Assembly: GCF_001542415.1 (NCBI RefSeq) | Contig: NZ_LNCU01000130.1 | Span: 1-64,000 of the forward strand | Direction of reading: 5' to 3' | DNA length: 64,000 bases | From: Bradyrhizobium macuxiense | GTDB lineage: Bacteria > Pseudomonadota > Alphaproteobacteria > Rhizobiales > Xanthobacteraceae | Shown: positions 44,628 through 53,810 of the stretch, one piece after another | How the letters are laid out: each line of letters opens with the position of its first letter | Numbering within the stretch: position 1 is the first letter of the stretch | Made by a program: the position numbers and the translations under genes | Notes under the pieces: generated by a model | The model's input: only the letters and a program-made list of their open reading frames with translations | What the model was told of the DNA's origin: nothing | Database searches by the model: none

Positions 44628-45641
44628 GTGAGATTGTCCATTGTGACGACTCTCTATCGGTCAGCGCCGACCATCAACGAGTTCTATTGTCGTGCGTTGC
44701 GCGCAGCCGAGTCGATTAGCCAGAACATCGAACTGATCTTCGTGAACGACGGTTCTTCCGACGATAGCCTTGCGCTTGCTCTAGCTTTGCATAGAACAGA
44801 TCCCCGTGTCGTCGTGGTTGATTTGTCACGGAATTTTGGACATCACCGAGCGCTCATGACCGGCCTTGGGCACGCGACCGGCGATTTTGTATTTCTGATA
44901 GATAGCGACCTCGAGGAGGAGCCAGAACTGCTGCGCCGCTTCCATGATCGCCTCTCACAAGGGGAATGCGACGTGGTCTATGGTGTGCAGGAGGTTCGAC
45001 GAGGCCGCTGGTTTGAACGTGCTACAGGTGAAGCCTTTTTTTGGCTCGTCAACGCTGTAAGCGACCAGTCCTTCCCGCGGAACGTCGTGATTGCACGCCT
45101 AATGACTCGCGACTATGTACGTGCATTGCTTCAGCATCAGGAACGCGAGTTCCTAATCGCTAACCTGTTTCAGTTGGCCGGATTTCGACAGGTCGCGCTT
45201 CCCGTTCAGAAGCTGTCGCTTTCACCAACGACTTATTCGCTTGGCATGCGGATAGCGATGGCTGTCAAATATTTGACGACTACATCGACAAAGCTTCTTT
45301 ACGCTACCTTTTATTTGGGTATCGCGATCTTTGCCTTTTCGCTGACCGCTATCTTGTTCTATGTATTCCGTTACTTTCGTTCCGGCATCGGCGTTGATGG
45401 CTTTACCTCGTTGATCATCTCGATCTGGTTTTTCGGCGGGCTGACAACTCTCGTCCTTGGCATAATCGGCATCTATGTGGCCAATATATTCTCCGAGACA
45501 AAGCGTCGACCCTATACGGTTGTGCGGCAAGTGTACCGCGCGCAAGCATCATTCGTATCGAAAGCTGAGGTCGCATCGGAAGCGAACGCAATCGACATGC
45601 GTGCGTCGGAGTCGAAGTTCGATGTCGGCGCACCAGGTTAG
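44628..45641 (+). CDS. GT2 glycosyltransferase, DPM1/ArnC-like
   Basis: This 337-residue protein has an N-terminal GT-A domain and two C-terminal membrane helices (about 222-247 and 259-285). Nucleotide-sugar motifs are FVNDGSSDDSL (about 38-48) and LIDSDLEEEPELL (about 90-102). The layout matches enzymes that load a sugar onto undecaprenyl or dolichyl phosphate. It probably supplies a lipid-linked sugar for a surface glycan. The start is GTG at 44628. A methyltransferase gene follows 18 bp downstream on the same strand. Base composition is visibly less GC-rich than in the 21-41 kb region. Confidence 0.88.
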   Translation: MRLSIVTTLYRSAPTINEFYCRALRAAESISQNIELIFVNDGSSDDSLALALALHRTDPRVVVVDLSRNFGHHRALMTGLGHATGDFVFLIDSDLEEEPELLRRFHDRLSQGECDVVYGVQEVRRGRWFERATGEAFFWLVNAVSDQSFPRNVVIARLMTRDYVRALLQHQEREFLIANLFQLAGFRQVALPVQKLSLSPTTYSLGMRIAMAVKYLTTTSTKLLYATFYLGIAIFAFSLTAILFYVFRYFRSGIGVDGFTSLIISIWFFGGLTTLVLGIIGIYVANIFSETKRRPYTVVRQVYRAQASFVSKAEVASEANAIDMRASESKFDVGAPG

Positions 45642-45659
45642 TGGTGAGGGATTGGCGTC

Positions 45660-46295
45660 GTGAACCTTGATGACAACTCGTTAATCATCAGAAATATCGC
45701 AGCTTACTATAATTCGAAGTTCGCCTTACATGGAGCCACCCCACAAGGTGTCGATTGGAACGGGCAATTTTCGCATGAGTTGCGCCATCGGCAGTTTCTT
45801 CGCTTGTTAGGTGACGATCGGGACGCTTCGGTTCTTGACTTGGGTTGTGGATTTGGCGATTTCCTACGGTTTTTACGTGCTGACGGCCATCGTGGGGCGT
45901 TCATCGGCTATGATATTGTGCCCGATATGATTGCCGAAGCCGTACGGCTGCATGGCGAGGGAGCTGATCGGCGTTGGCGCGTAGGGGCCATACCTGATGA
46001 AACTGCAGACTTCGCAGTTGCAAGCGGAATATTTAACGTCAAGGGCCTGCTGCCGACCGAAACCTGGGCCCATTATGTTCACGAGACGATCGATTTCCTT
46101 GCGCGCGCCGGGCGACGAGGTTTTGCATTCAACGTCTTAAGCTTGTCGAGCGATCCCGAACGCCGTCGTGCAGATCTGTACTATGCGGATCCCAGCGAAA
46201 CCCTATCGTGGTGCATACAGCACTATGGTCGGTCCGTGGCGCTATTGCAGGACTATAGCTTATACGAGTTTACGATGATCGTGCGTCGCGTCTAG
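45660..46295 (+). CDS. Class I SAM-dependent methyltransferase
   Basis: This 211-residue protein has a Rossmann methyltransferase fold with motif I VLDLGCGFGDFLRFL (about 59-73) and an acidic end of strand 2 in FIGYDIVPDMIAEA. Strand 4 (DFAVASGIFNVKG) lacks an obvious catalytic metal site. The substrate is unknown. Its pairing with a lipid-sugar glycosyltransferase suggests methylation of a glycan or glycan precursor. The start is GTG at 45660. Confidence 0.85.
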   Translation: MNLDDNSLIIRNIAAYYNSKFALHGATPQGVDWNGQFSHELRHRQFLRLLGDDRDASVLDLGCGFGDFLRFLRADGHRGAFIGYDIVPDMIAEAVRLHGEGADRRWRVGAIPDETADFAVASGIFNVKGLLPTETWAHYVHETIDFLARAGRRGFAFNVLSLSSDPERRRADLYYADPSETLSWCIQHYGRSVALLQDYSLYEFTMIVRRV

Positions 46296-46306
46296 AAGCC
46301 GGCGCG

Positions 46307-47242
46307 TTAGGCCTGATCCAGAACGGCAATTCCAAAACCGGCCTCCCCGTATCGTCCGCTGTTGTACAGCATCATGCGTCCCATCTCGGTATCGAAAACG
46401 TAGGGGTAGCAGATCATTGAGCGTTCCCAACTATCTGGGTCAAGCTCGATCCCAGCTTGATCGTCGCGACGCGTCCAGCGCTCGCCGTCGGTTGATGTGG
46501 CGAAGCCGATGCAGTACCCCCAATCGTTGCCTCGATAGGAGTACCATGCCTGGTAGTATCCATCGCGTTCTTGGAGTGGACAAAATCGGGCGATGGCGAC
46601 TTCACCTGGATGCTCAAAGCTCAGGGACTTGATGCCGGTCAGATTCCAATGTCGTCCGTTGGAAGAATCGGCGTAACGGATGTCGTAGGATGGTAGGAGC
46701 TGATCTCCGACGCGCATCCAAGGTCGTCCCGACTGATACCACATTCGCCATTTTCCGTTGTGGATCAGCACCGCGGGGTCCGAGATAAAAACCGGCTCTT
46801 CCATACAGCGATCAAGAATCGGCCCACTGCCGATGCGCTCGAAAGGCCGGTCTGGATCGCCTGCTGGACGAACGGCGATGCCGACGGAAACATAGAAGCT
46901 CACGGTCACTCCGCGGTTCCAGCCTTGGTAGTACAGATGTTCGATGCCATCATGTTCGACGATCCAGCAGCCGATGGCGCCGCAGTCGTCGAAATAGCCT
47001 AACGCACCTGGCGTCAATAATGGGGACTTCGATAGGCGCAAAACCTTGGTGGGTTCTCGTATGTCAATGTCAAGCCAACTAATATTGGATCGCGCTTGGC
47101 GATCACGAGGTGTGAAATAAATACGATATCGAAATTCACCCAACGCGCGCGGAATTGGAAGAATACCGTGACTATGGATCCATTCTGAATTCGAATCTGC
47201 CACGAAGATCCGCCCAAGCTTCCTCCACCGCATCAGAGTCAT
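46307..47242 (-). CDS. Five-bladed beta-propeller glycosidase-like protein (GH43/GH32/GH130 type)
   Basis: This 311-residue protein has repeated blade motifs typical of glycosidase-like propellers: FISDPAVLIHNGKWRMWYQSG, HLYYQGWNRG, YYQAWYSYRGNDWGYCIGFATSTDG and MICYPYVFDTEMGRMMLYNSG. In carbohydrate clusters such proteins act as glycoside hydrolases/phosphorylases or are inactive relatives. There is no signal peptide, so it is probably cytoplasmic. It starts 4 bp after the stop of the acyltransferase gene on the same strand, so the two are coupled. Catalytic carboxylates cannot be assigned with confidence. Confidence 0.72.
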   Translation of the reverse strand: MTLMRWRKLGRIFVADSNSEWIHSHGILPIPRALGEFRYRIYFTPRDRQARSNISWLDIDIREPTKVLRLSKSPLLTPGALGYFDDCGAIGCWIVEHDGIEHLYYQGWNRGVTVSFYVSVGIAVRPAGDPDRPFERIGSGPILDRCMEEPVFISDPAVLIHNGKWRMWYQSGRPWMRVGDQLLPSYDIRYADSSNGRHWNLTGIKSLSFEHPGEVAIARFCPLQERDGYYQAWYSYRGNDWGYCIGFATSTDGERWTRRDDQAGIELDPDSWERSMICYPYVFDTEMGRMMLYNSGRYGEAGFGIAVLDQA

Positions 47243-47245
47243 CTT

Positions 47246-47908
47246 TCAGATACGCCGGAGGCGGGTGCTTGGAACAGGCGAGCGCTCCGTGCCACGCGGC
47301 GCGACCACGGAAAAATCAGGCTGATCCTCGAGCACGAGCGCGCCGGCGCCGATGACACATCTTTTCCCGAGTTTGACGTGATCGCGCAGAGTGGCGTTGA
47401 CGCCGATGAAGCTGCCTTGGCCGATTCTGACGCCACCAGAGACCACGACGTGAGAGGCGATGAATACATCATCCTCAATAACGGAATGGTGTCCGATATG
47501 GTTTCCGCTCCAAAGCGTCACGTTGGCTCCGATTTTCGCAAATGGCTGGATGGTATTGTCCTCAAGAACAAAGCAGTTTTCATTGATTTGCAACCCCGCA
47601 AATGTGGTGGCTCGACTGCTTACATAAGAAGCCAGCTGGTAGCCGTGGGTGCGCGCTACCGCGACTTTTTTTGCTCGTAGATCGTTGACTCCGGAGTAGC
47701 TAACCGCCACGAATAAACTGCAGTTTTGAGGCGGGAACGTCTCTGTCAGACGTTCAAAGGGCACTACAGGTCGGCCGAGAAAGCGAGTTTGCTTAATGTA
47801 AGCCTCGTCGATCGTGAAGCCGATAACCTCACAATCACTATCATGGGTAAAATAGAAATCGGCGAGCTCAGCAATCTCGCCGGTGCCGAAGATGACGACT
47901 TTCTGCAT
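47246..47908 (-). CDS. NeuD/PglD-type sugar O/N-acyltransferase
   Basis: This 220-residue protein has an N-terminal Rossmann-like PglD_N domain (VVIFGTGEIAELADFYF, residues 4-20) followed by a left-handed beta-helix of hexapeptide repeats (about 105-200: FAKIGANVTLWSGNHIGHH, VIEDDVFIASHVVVSGGVRI, GSFIGVNATLRDHVKLGKR). Members acetylate amino sugars or sialic-acid-like sugars. The likely catalytic histidine is in GNHIGHHSVI. The gene is upstream of, and coupled to, the propeller protein gene. Confidence 0.87.
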   Translation of the reverse strand: MQKVVIFGTGEIAELADFYFTHDSDCEVIGFTIDEAYIKQTRFLGRPVVPFERLTETFPPQNCSLFVAVSYSGVNDLRAKKVAVARTHGYQLASYVSSRATTFAGLQINENCFVLEDNTIQPFAKIGANVTLWSGNHIGHHSVIEDDVFIASHVVVSGGVRIGQGSFIGVNATLRDHVKLGKRCVIGAGALVLEDQPDFSVVAPRGTERSPVPSTRLRRI

Positions 47909-48091
47909 CGCGATCAGCCCCTACAGCTTAGCGAGTATTGATACGAACAAGAGTGGCTTCGGGGGAGCGGTGAAACGCGGCATTGGAATAGCACGTTCGC
48001 ACCGTTGCTCGACAACAAGTCATTCGATTTGAACCACCTTAAGGACGCGCATCTATGGCTTGGCTCTACAGAGTGATTTCCGCTGATTGTA

Positions 48092-49117
48092 CTATTTCTC
48101 GCTGATCGCTGCGCGAAGCGTCTTCTCGAGCCAAGCCGAGACTGAGGAGCCTTCTGCTGCTGCCTGCTTGACCACGTTGTCACGAAGCTGGGGTGAAACG
48201 CCCTCGAGCCGGCCGAAATAACGCTTACGGTGCGATCCTCCACGCCAGCCAGGAAATTCCACGTCCAAATCTAGCCCGGGCTCTCCAGAGCTGACGTCGA
48301 ACGAGATCAGATAGAAAGAGCCATTGAGAACCCACCGACAATCAACGTTGCGAGCACTAATCGGGACGTGCTGGATCGGCGCTGAATGTTCGAACAGTGG
48401 GTTTGAATTCTTCAGGATCTTTGCAAAGTTTGTCGAAGACAGCCAGGGTCCAACGCCTTCATCGCCGGCCACGACTCGACCGCCGTGCCGGACTACGCGG
48501 GTCATTTCCGCAAGAGAAGCCGCGATGTCCGGAAAGAGGTTAAGGCCGCCAAAATGATAGGCTGCGTCGAAAAAGCCGTCGGCAAAAGGCAGTCGCATAA
48601 CGTCGGCCCGGAATAGCCGGACACGATCGAAATCAGCAGCCGCATCCTGCAGCCGCTGCTGTCCGATGGCGAGCATTTCGTGCGACAAATCCCCCGCATA
48701 CACAGTAATATTTCGATTTAGCAGATGGATCGTGTCGCGGCACGTTCCGCAGCCGATCTCAAGGACACGTGCCCCGCTGTGCAGTTTCAGTGTATCGATC
48801 AGATCTTCACGGACCGTCGCCTGTTCCGACAGCAACATCTTGAACATGACATCGTTGCCGCGATCATATTCACTGGCTCGATTCCGGTAGAATTCCTGGT
48901 TTCCTATCGGAGACGTAGGATGTTCGGCTTCAGTCACGAAATCTGGAATTCCGCGGTGCAACGGATAGCGAGCGCCCGTCGCGCTAACGAGGACGGTTCC
49001 GTCTCCAGTTAACGTCAGAGGCTGACGATCTGTCGGACAAACAAAACCCAGCACTTGATTATCCGCTTGTTGAGCTGCAGTTCTCGATCTCTTATAGCGG
49101 GAGTGCATTCGTGTCAC
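48092..49117 (-). CDS. Methyltransferase with Trm112-like N-terminus and RHH-like C-terminal tail
   Basis: This 341-residue protein has three parts. Residues 20-65 look like a Trm112-type segment (CPTDRQPLTL, then RYPLHRGIPDF). The middle is a class I methyltransferase with motif I VLEIGCGTCRDTIHLL and a later FADGFFDAAYHFGGLN. The last 40 residues (VSPQLRDNVVKQAAAEG, SVSAWLEKTLRAAI) have the pattern of a ribbon-helix-helix CopG/HicB-type domain, unusual on a methyltransferase. The start is GTG at 49117 or ATG at 49108, and no strong ribosome site is seen. It lies near glycan genes and may act in their biosynthesis. Confidence 0.82.
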   Translation of the reverse strand: MTRMHSRYKRSRTAAQQADNQVLGFVCPTDRQPLTLTGDGTVLVSATGARYPLHRGIPDFVTEAEHPTSPIGNQEFYRNRASEYDRGNDVMFKMLLSEQATVREDLIDTLKLHSGARVLEIGCGTCRDTIHLLNRNITVYAGDLSHEMLAIGQQRLQDAAADFDRVRLFRADVMRLPFADGFFDAAYHFGGLNLFPDIAASLAEMTRVVRHGGRVVAGDEGVGPWLSSTNFAKILKNSNPLFEHSAPIQHVPISARNVDCRWVLNGSFYLISFDVSSGEPGLDLDVEFPGWRGGSHRKRYFGRLEGVSPQLRDNVVKQAAAEGSSVSAWLEKTLRAAISEK

Positions 49118-49510
49118 GCGGCATTCAGCGACTTCGGACTTGACTAGGATTAATTGTGCCGTGCCGTGTGATCAACTTGAGCGGGATTTATTCCTTGTGA
49201 CGACTGAGGTCATTGTTCGTCAATCAAGAATATCCGAACTGGGTATGAACCTTCCTAAGGTCATTGGAGACCCACCGGTGGGCGGTTCGGTCTGCCGGGA
49301 GGCCGAGCAATCTAGCCTGTTCCCGTTGCTTTTTTGAACGTCCAACACAGGGCCTTGGATCGTAGCCAAGGAACCTGCTAAAGAAAAATGCTGACGTCCT
49401 GTTGGGGGATCAGCCGAATTTTTCAATTTGGATACCTGGGCCATTGGTACCGGGTGCCCGCGGGAAGTGTTTTGGTGAGTGATTTCACATTGAATTAGAG
49501 GAAATAGGTT
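49118..49510. other. Divergent intergenic region upstream of the beta-helix gene
   Basis: No gene is supported. Small dyads occur (for example CCCACCGGTGGG near 49272), but I cannot assign a riboswitch or sRNA. A GAGGAAA ribosome site precedes the ATG at 49511. Confidence 0.4.
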
Positions 49511-50428
49511 ATGCGCCTTTTTGCCTTAGTGGCTATGACACTTGGACTGCTTCTACCCCTGACGGCACCAGCCCACGCCCAAGCTACCCGCACCTGGGTT
49601 TCCGGCGTGGGAGACGATGCCAACCCATGCAGCCGTACCGCGCCATGCAAGACGTTTGCCGGCGCCATCTCCAAGACCGCCGCAACGGGCGAGATCAACT
49701 GCCTTGACCCAGGCGGCTTCGGCGCTCTGACGGTTACCAAGTCGATTACGATCTCCTGCGAGACGGGAACGGCCGGCGTCCTCGTTTCTGGGACGAATGG
49801 GATCGTGTTTGCGGGGGCCGCAACTGACTACCTCGTCCTCAAAGGTCTTGATTTCGAAGGCTTGGGCACCGGCATCAATGGCATTTTGGTCAATTCGGGT
49901 GGCTTCCTTCATGTTGAGGATTGCAATATCCGTCGTTTCACCGGATCAGGCATTTTGATTCAGCCGTCTGCTACTATTTGGTTCGAAGTTGTTCGCACGA
50001 CCGTGTTCAGCAACGGCAGTGGTGCGACCGGTGGTGGAATCCGCGTTGCACCCGCCAGTGGAGCAACCGCGAGAGGCAGCTTGGATAGAGTGGTCGCTGA
50101 TCGCAATGTGTTCGGCATTGCTGCCGATGCAAGCAGTGGCCCAGTCAACCTCAGCATTCTTAATACCGTGGCTAATAATAGCGGATCGGCTGGAATCGTC
50201 GCGACAGCCAGTGGCGGCAACGTCGCCAATGTTATGGTTTTGCAGAGTGATGTTTCGAACAATGCCACCGGCATCTTGAACGCTGGAGGCTCGGCTTTCG
50301 TTAGGGTCGGACAGTCGTCGATTACGGGCAACGGGACTGGTGTAGCTGGCACTGTGAGTTCATACGCGACCAATCAACTCGACGGTAACACTACAAACGG
50401 AACGATGTCTGGCATTGCGTTGCACTAA
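49511..50428 (+). CDS. Secreted right-handed parallel beta-helix protein
   Basis: This 305-residue protein begins with a Sec signal (LFALVAMTLGLLLPLTAPAHA, cleavage near residue 23). It continues with TRTWVSGVGDDANPCSRTAP, the start typical of rhizobial pectate-lyase-fold proteins. The rest is a ladder of beta-helix rungs (GILVNSGGFLHVEDCNIRRF, VVADRNVFGIAADAS, VMVLQSDVSNNATGILNAGG). No pectate-lyase active site is apparent, so it may be structural or carbohydrate-binding. A strong terminator follows. A paralogue's C-terminus is found at 63809-64000, beyond the T2SS operon. Because it has a Sec signal and a T2SS lies nearby, T2SS export is possible. Confidence 0.85.
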   Translation: MRLFALVAMTLGLLLPLTAPAHAQATRTWVSGVGDDANPCSRTAPCKTFAGAISKTAATGEINCLDPGGFGALTVTKSITISCETGTAGVLVSGTNGIVFAGAATDYLVLKGLDFEGLGTGINGILVNSGGFLHVEDCNIRRFTGSGILIQPSATIWFEVVRTTVFSNGSGATGGGIRVAPASGATARGSLDRVVADRNVFGIAADASSGPVNLSILNTVANNSGSAGIVATASGGNVANVMVLQSDVSNNATGILNAGGSAFVRVGQSSITGNGTGVAGTVSSYATNQLDGNTTNGTMSGIALH

Positions 50429-50437
50429 CATATCAAC

Positions 50438-50480
50438 CGCGCGAGGTTCCGAACAATGAGGGCGTCCTGAACCTCGCGCG
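50438..50480 (+). terminator. Strong hairpin after the beta-helix gene
   Basis: CGCGCGAGGTTC (50438-50449) pairs perfectly over 12 bp with GAACCTCGCGCG (50469-50480), 10 bp past the beta-helix stop and before the convergent wbqC-type gene. There is no T run, but the position suits a bidirectional terminator. Confidence 0.65.
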
Positions 50481-50531
50481 ATGCGCGGGCCACCTAGTGC
50501 AGAGCTTTGATAAAGCTGCAGATTGCAGCAT

Positions 50532-51221
50532 TCAAGTCCAACGCTTTAGGTAGTGTACCACATCGGGACCGGTATTAAAGAGGAGATCGAGCGCAGTGAC
50601 CGTGTGCTCGAAGGGGCCGTGAAGTTGCCCATATTCAGGATATCCTTCGTAGTTCATCCACTCCGGCGTTATCCCGGCCGATAAGAACAAGTCCTCGTCG
50701 AAATAGGCGCGAGCCGAGGGTCCGCTAAGATACCGATCTGCGCCGGCCGCGCGGGCGATTCTCAATAGTCGCTGCGTCTTCGTGCCGTCTGCGGGATAGG
50801 CCGTATCCATTCGGAATCTGGTCTTGAGCCCAAGGACGTCGGCGATCCCGCGGAGGAAAATCACATTGACGTCGGTCAGCCGCGTCAGCCTGTCGGCCTG
50901 TTCGTACCAGTTCCTCACAACGGGTGCGAAATGGCCGAAGAACGCGGCGCGCCGATAGGCGAACTCGATCGTGCGCCAATGCTTTTCGGCCCACGGCTTT
51001 TCAATCTCGACCTCATTGATCGGCTGCTCGAAGCGGCCTTTTACGATCACGGGGATAGTGAGCCAAACTATTCCATTTGCCGTCTTGATGCGGTTGCGGT
51101 TGTGCCAGTGGCGCTTCACGTACTGGGCACTGTCGAAAATGACATATTCGTCGCATTGCCCGATCAGGTCGAAGAAGCCTTTCCACGGGATGTAGCAGGA
51201 CTGGACAATACAGATTCGCAC
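50532..51221 (-). CDS. WbqC family protein
   Basis: This 229-residue protein shows the WbqC signature at its N-terminus: VQSCYIPWKGFFDLIGQCDE, then IFDSAQYVKRHWHNRNRIK, and later the GPSARAYFDEDLF segment. The family occurs in O-antigen and other surface-glycan loci and is thought to act in amino-sugar modification; the reaction is not well defined. I use the GTG at 51221, which places the signature at the start and gives the usual length; the frame is open to 51737 without resemblance. Confidence 0.88.
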   Translation of the reverse strand: MRICIVQSCYIPWKGFFDLIGQCDEYVIFDSAQYVKRHWHNRNRIKTANGIVWLTIPVIVKGRFEQPINEVEIEKPWAEKHWRTIEFAYRRAAFFGHFAPVVRNWYEQADRLTRLTDVNVIFLRGIADVLGLKTRFRMDTAYPADGTKTQRLLRIARAAGADRYLSGPSARAYFDEDLFLSAGITPEWMNYEGYPEYGQLHGPFEHTVTALDLLFNTGPDVVHYLKRWT

Positions 51222-51400
51222 AGGACGACCCTTGGCCGGAATTATTACGGGAGTATCGCATGACACCGCGGCTCTCCGGAAGATTGCCGGCCGGACGAAT
51301 GGCTGGCCAGCTTTCCTACTAATGATTATAGTCGGCAGATGCTTGAAGCACGAGTTATTGCTGAGCGATCCGTAGCGGGCGAGTTTGGTATTCATCTGAC

Positions 51401-52315
51401 ATGACCTTCGCGGACACGCCAGGGCGGCGGTGCTTGGCTTGCAGCGCAGTTCAACCGGTGGCCGCCGGCGAGCCGTTATGGCCGCCCGGATGGCAATGCC
51501 CATTCTGCGGTGCCCGCGTGGCACAGGGTAACGGCATCCCGATGTTCGCACCGGGCCTTGCCGACACCGTGAGCGGCGTAGATCCGAAGGGCTTTGACGC
51601 GCTCGCCAAGGTGGAGGTCGGGCATTTCTGGTTCGTTCCGCGCGGCCAGCTGATCGTGGGCCTTTCCGACAAATACTTCCCGCAGGCCCGCAATTTCCTT
51701 GAGGTTGGCTGCGGCACGGGGACTGTGCTGCGCGCAATGGCTGGCTCGCGCAGCTGGGAGCGCCTTGTCGGGTCGGAGCTGCATCCGTCGGGGCTTGCCT
51801 ACGCTCGGAAGCGCCTGCCTGCCGGCGTCGAGTTCGTCCAGATGGATGCGCGGGATATCCCTGCCGTCCGTCTGTTCGATCTCACCGGCGCCTTCGATGT
51901 GATCGAGCACATCCCCGATGATGAGGCGGTCCTACGCGGGCTCCGTGCGGCGACCAGGCCAGGCGGCGGGATTATCGTCACGGTCCCCCAGCATCCCTCG
52001 CTGTGGAGCCCGGCCGACGATTTCGCCCACCATCAGCGCCGCTACCGGCGCGGCGAACTGGAGGACAAATTGTGCCGCAGTGGCTTCGAGGTCCTGTTCT
52101 CGTCCTCGTATACAGCTTTGCTGCTGCCGCTGATGGCGATAAGTCGCCTGAGCCAACGAGGCAAGGCGGCAAGCTTAGAGGCCTACGAATTCACACCCAG
52201 CCGGCTTGTAAATTGCGCACTCACCGCAATCCTCCGTGCGGAGGTCGGGATGACGCTCGCCGGATGGCGCTGGCCAGCGGGCGGCAGCCGCGTTGTCGTC
52301 GCGCGGGCCGTGTAG
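51401..52315 (+). CDS. SAM-dependent methyltransferase with N-terminal zinc ribbon
   Basis: This 304-residue protein has a four-cysteine ribbon at the start (CLAC at 11-14, CPFC at 33-36) followed by a class I methyltransferase domain with motif I FLEVGCGTGTVLRAM and post-motifs FDLTGAFDVIEHIPDD and RPGGGIIVTVPQHPSLWSP. The C-terminal segment (SSSYTALLLPLMAIS) is hydrophobic and may touch the membrane. Such proteins are frequent in polysaccharide and lipid-glycan loci. The ATG at 51401 begins the protein; the divergent WbqC gene starts 180 bp away. Confidence 0.87.
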   Translation: MTFADTPGRRCLACSAVQPVAAGEPLWPPGWQCPFCGARVAQGNGIPMFAPGLADTVSGVDPKGFDALAKVEVGHFWFVPRGQLIVGLSDKYFPQARNFLEVGCGTGTVLRAMAGSRSWERLVGSELHPSGLAYARKRLPAGVEFVQMDARDIPAVRLFDLTGAFDVIEHIPDDEAVLRGLRAATRPGGGIIVTVPQHPSLWSPADDFAHHQRRYRRGELEDKLCRSGFEVLFSSSYTALLLPLMAISRLSQRGKAASLEAYEFTPSRLVNCALTAILRAEVGMTLAGWRWPAGGSRVVVARAV

Positions 52316-52583
52316 TGCGGAAGCGACAATCGCTCAGCAATTTATCCTTCATGATTCGCGCAAACCTCGCGATGCGGTGTCCGAGGCCCCCTGCGATTTT
52401 TCGTCACTTTGCGAGCCAAAGGCTCGTGGCACACATGCTGCCGATCGCAATAAAGGCGGCTCAACGCTAAAGGGGGCTCAAAGCTTCCTTGCGGCGTCCT
52501 AAGTACATGACTTCGCTGTCGCCGCCATGGATTCTCCGCGGACGGCAGAATAGTGTAGCATCGCATGGCAACGGCAGAGCAGC

Positions 52584-53147
52584 ATGATGAACAGCGACGG
52601 CGGTGATCGCGAATTTGAAGATGGGGTTCCGAGCGCTCCAGCGTGTGGTTACCGATGGCGCGGCCCGTTTGCCGTTGCTGCCGCCGCGTTGGTAATGTCG
52701 ATGTTCGCGCCCGGATTCGCGCAATCACTTCGTCAGGGTGTCGTCGCCGTGCACCGCCAGGACTACCAGCGCGCCTCGCGGATACTCATTCCGCTGGCCG
52801 AGCGGGGCAACCCTTCCGCGCAATCCTATCTCGGTTTCCTGTTCGAGACTGGCCGCGGCGTGCCGCAGAACTATACGGAAGCGGCGATGTGGTATCGCCG
52901 CGCCGCTGAGCAGGGGGACAGCCTTGCGCAATATTCGCTCGGGCTGCTCTACGACCGCGGGCAGGGCGTGCCGCGCGACATCGTCGAGGCCAGCAAATGG
53001 CTCAATCTGTCGACGGCGGCCGCACCTCCCCAGGCGCGCGAGGCGCGGCAGCGCATCCGCGATGCCATTACCACCAAGATGTCGCGCGGCGAGATCGCAC
53101 AGGCACGGCTGCGGGCGCTGGAATGGGTCCCCATTCGGGAGCATTGA
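52584..53147 (+). CDS. Sel1-repeat protein, membrane-anchored or exported
   Basis: This 187-residue protein has an N-terminal hydrophobic segment (FAVAAAALVMSMFAPGFAQ, about 29-47), likely a signal or anchor, followed by Sel1-like TPR repeats: PSAQSYLGFLFETGRGVPQN and SLAQYSLGLLYDRGQGVPRD. Sel1 proteins mediate protein contacts. It lies just before the T2SS genes but is convergent with the prepilin peptidase, so a direct T2SS role is uncertain. The start could be either of two adjacent ATG codons (52584, 52587). Confidence 0.83.
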   Translation: MMNSDGGDREFEDGVPSAPACGYRWRGPFAVAAAALVMSMFAPGFAQSLRQGVVAVHRQDYQRASRILIPLAERGNPSAQSYLGFLFETGRGVPQNYTEAAMWYRRAAEQGDSLAQYSLGLLYDRGQGVPRDIVEASKWLNLSTAAAPPQAREARQRIRDAITTKMSRGEIAQARLRALEWVPIREH

Positions 53148-53186
53148 GCAGACGGTGATGCGCTTGCGCCCATGGCAGCGGTCGTC

Positions 53187-53747
53187 CTAGCTCAACAGCG
53201 CCTCGGCCAGCCAACCGAGCCAGATCCCTGACGCGAGGAACAGGCCGAACGGTAGGAATGCGGTCGATCGCAGCGGCCGCCGCCGCAACGCGCCGTTGAC
53301 GACATACGCGCCGAGCGCAGCCAGGGTTGCGGCCTCGACGACGGCAAACACAGTGATCAGCCCGAGCCAGGCTCCGGCAACGGCGGCGAGCTTGATATCG
53401 CCCATCCCGAGGCCGTCACGGCCTCGGCAGGCCCGATAGCCCGCCATCAGCGCAAGAAACGGCAGCGCGATCGCGAGCGCCCGTCCGGCCGCCCATAGCA
53501 GGCCATACCAGCCCGCATCCGGTCCCACGGTTGCGGCCCGAAACAGCCCCACGGCTGCTGCCGCACCCGTCAGTTCGTTTGGAATGATGTAGCGCTCTGC
53601 GTCGGTCGTGGCGATTGCCAGCATCAGTGCGCCCAGGATTGCGCCCAGCACCCCATCGGCGCCCGGGGCGGCAAGTAGGCTGGCCGCTACCAGCGCCAGC
53701 AGGACGATGCTGAGGCTCAGTTGCCGCAATGGATCGTGCGCTGTCAC
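53187..53747 (-). CDS. gspO: Prepilin peptidase (A24 family), short form
   Basis: This 186-residue, highly hydrophobic protein carries both catalytic aspartates of type IV prepilin peptidases: D in TTDAERYIIPNE (about residue 48) and D in GLGMGDIKLAAV (about 117). The N-terminal cytoplasmic methylase domain with its CxxC pairs is absent, so it resembles the short CpaA/TadV-like enzymes and may only cleave, not methylate, the pseudopilins GspG-K encoded nearby. The start is GTG at 53747 with a weak ribosome site. It lies 63 bp downstream of gspD on the same strand. Confidence 0.85.
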   Translation of the reverse strand: MTAHDPLRQLSLSIVLLALVAASLLAAPGADGVLGAILGALMLAIATTDAERYIIPNELTGAAAAVGLFRAATVGPDAGWYGLLWAAGRALAIALPFLALMAGYRACRGRDGLGMGDIKLAAVAGAWLGLITVFAVVEAATLAALGAYVVNGALRRRPLRSTAFLPFGLFLASGIWLGWLAEALLS

Positions 53748-53810
53748 CGGATCACGCGAGCCGGGCGCGTGGTCGTTCGTCGAGACCGAGTCCGCATCTT
53801 GCCGTAGAGC

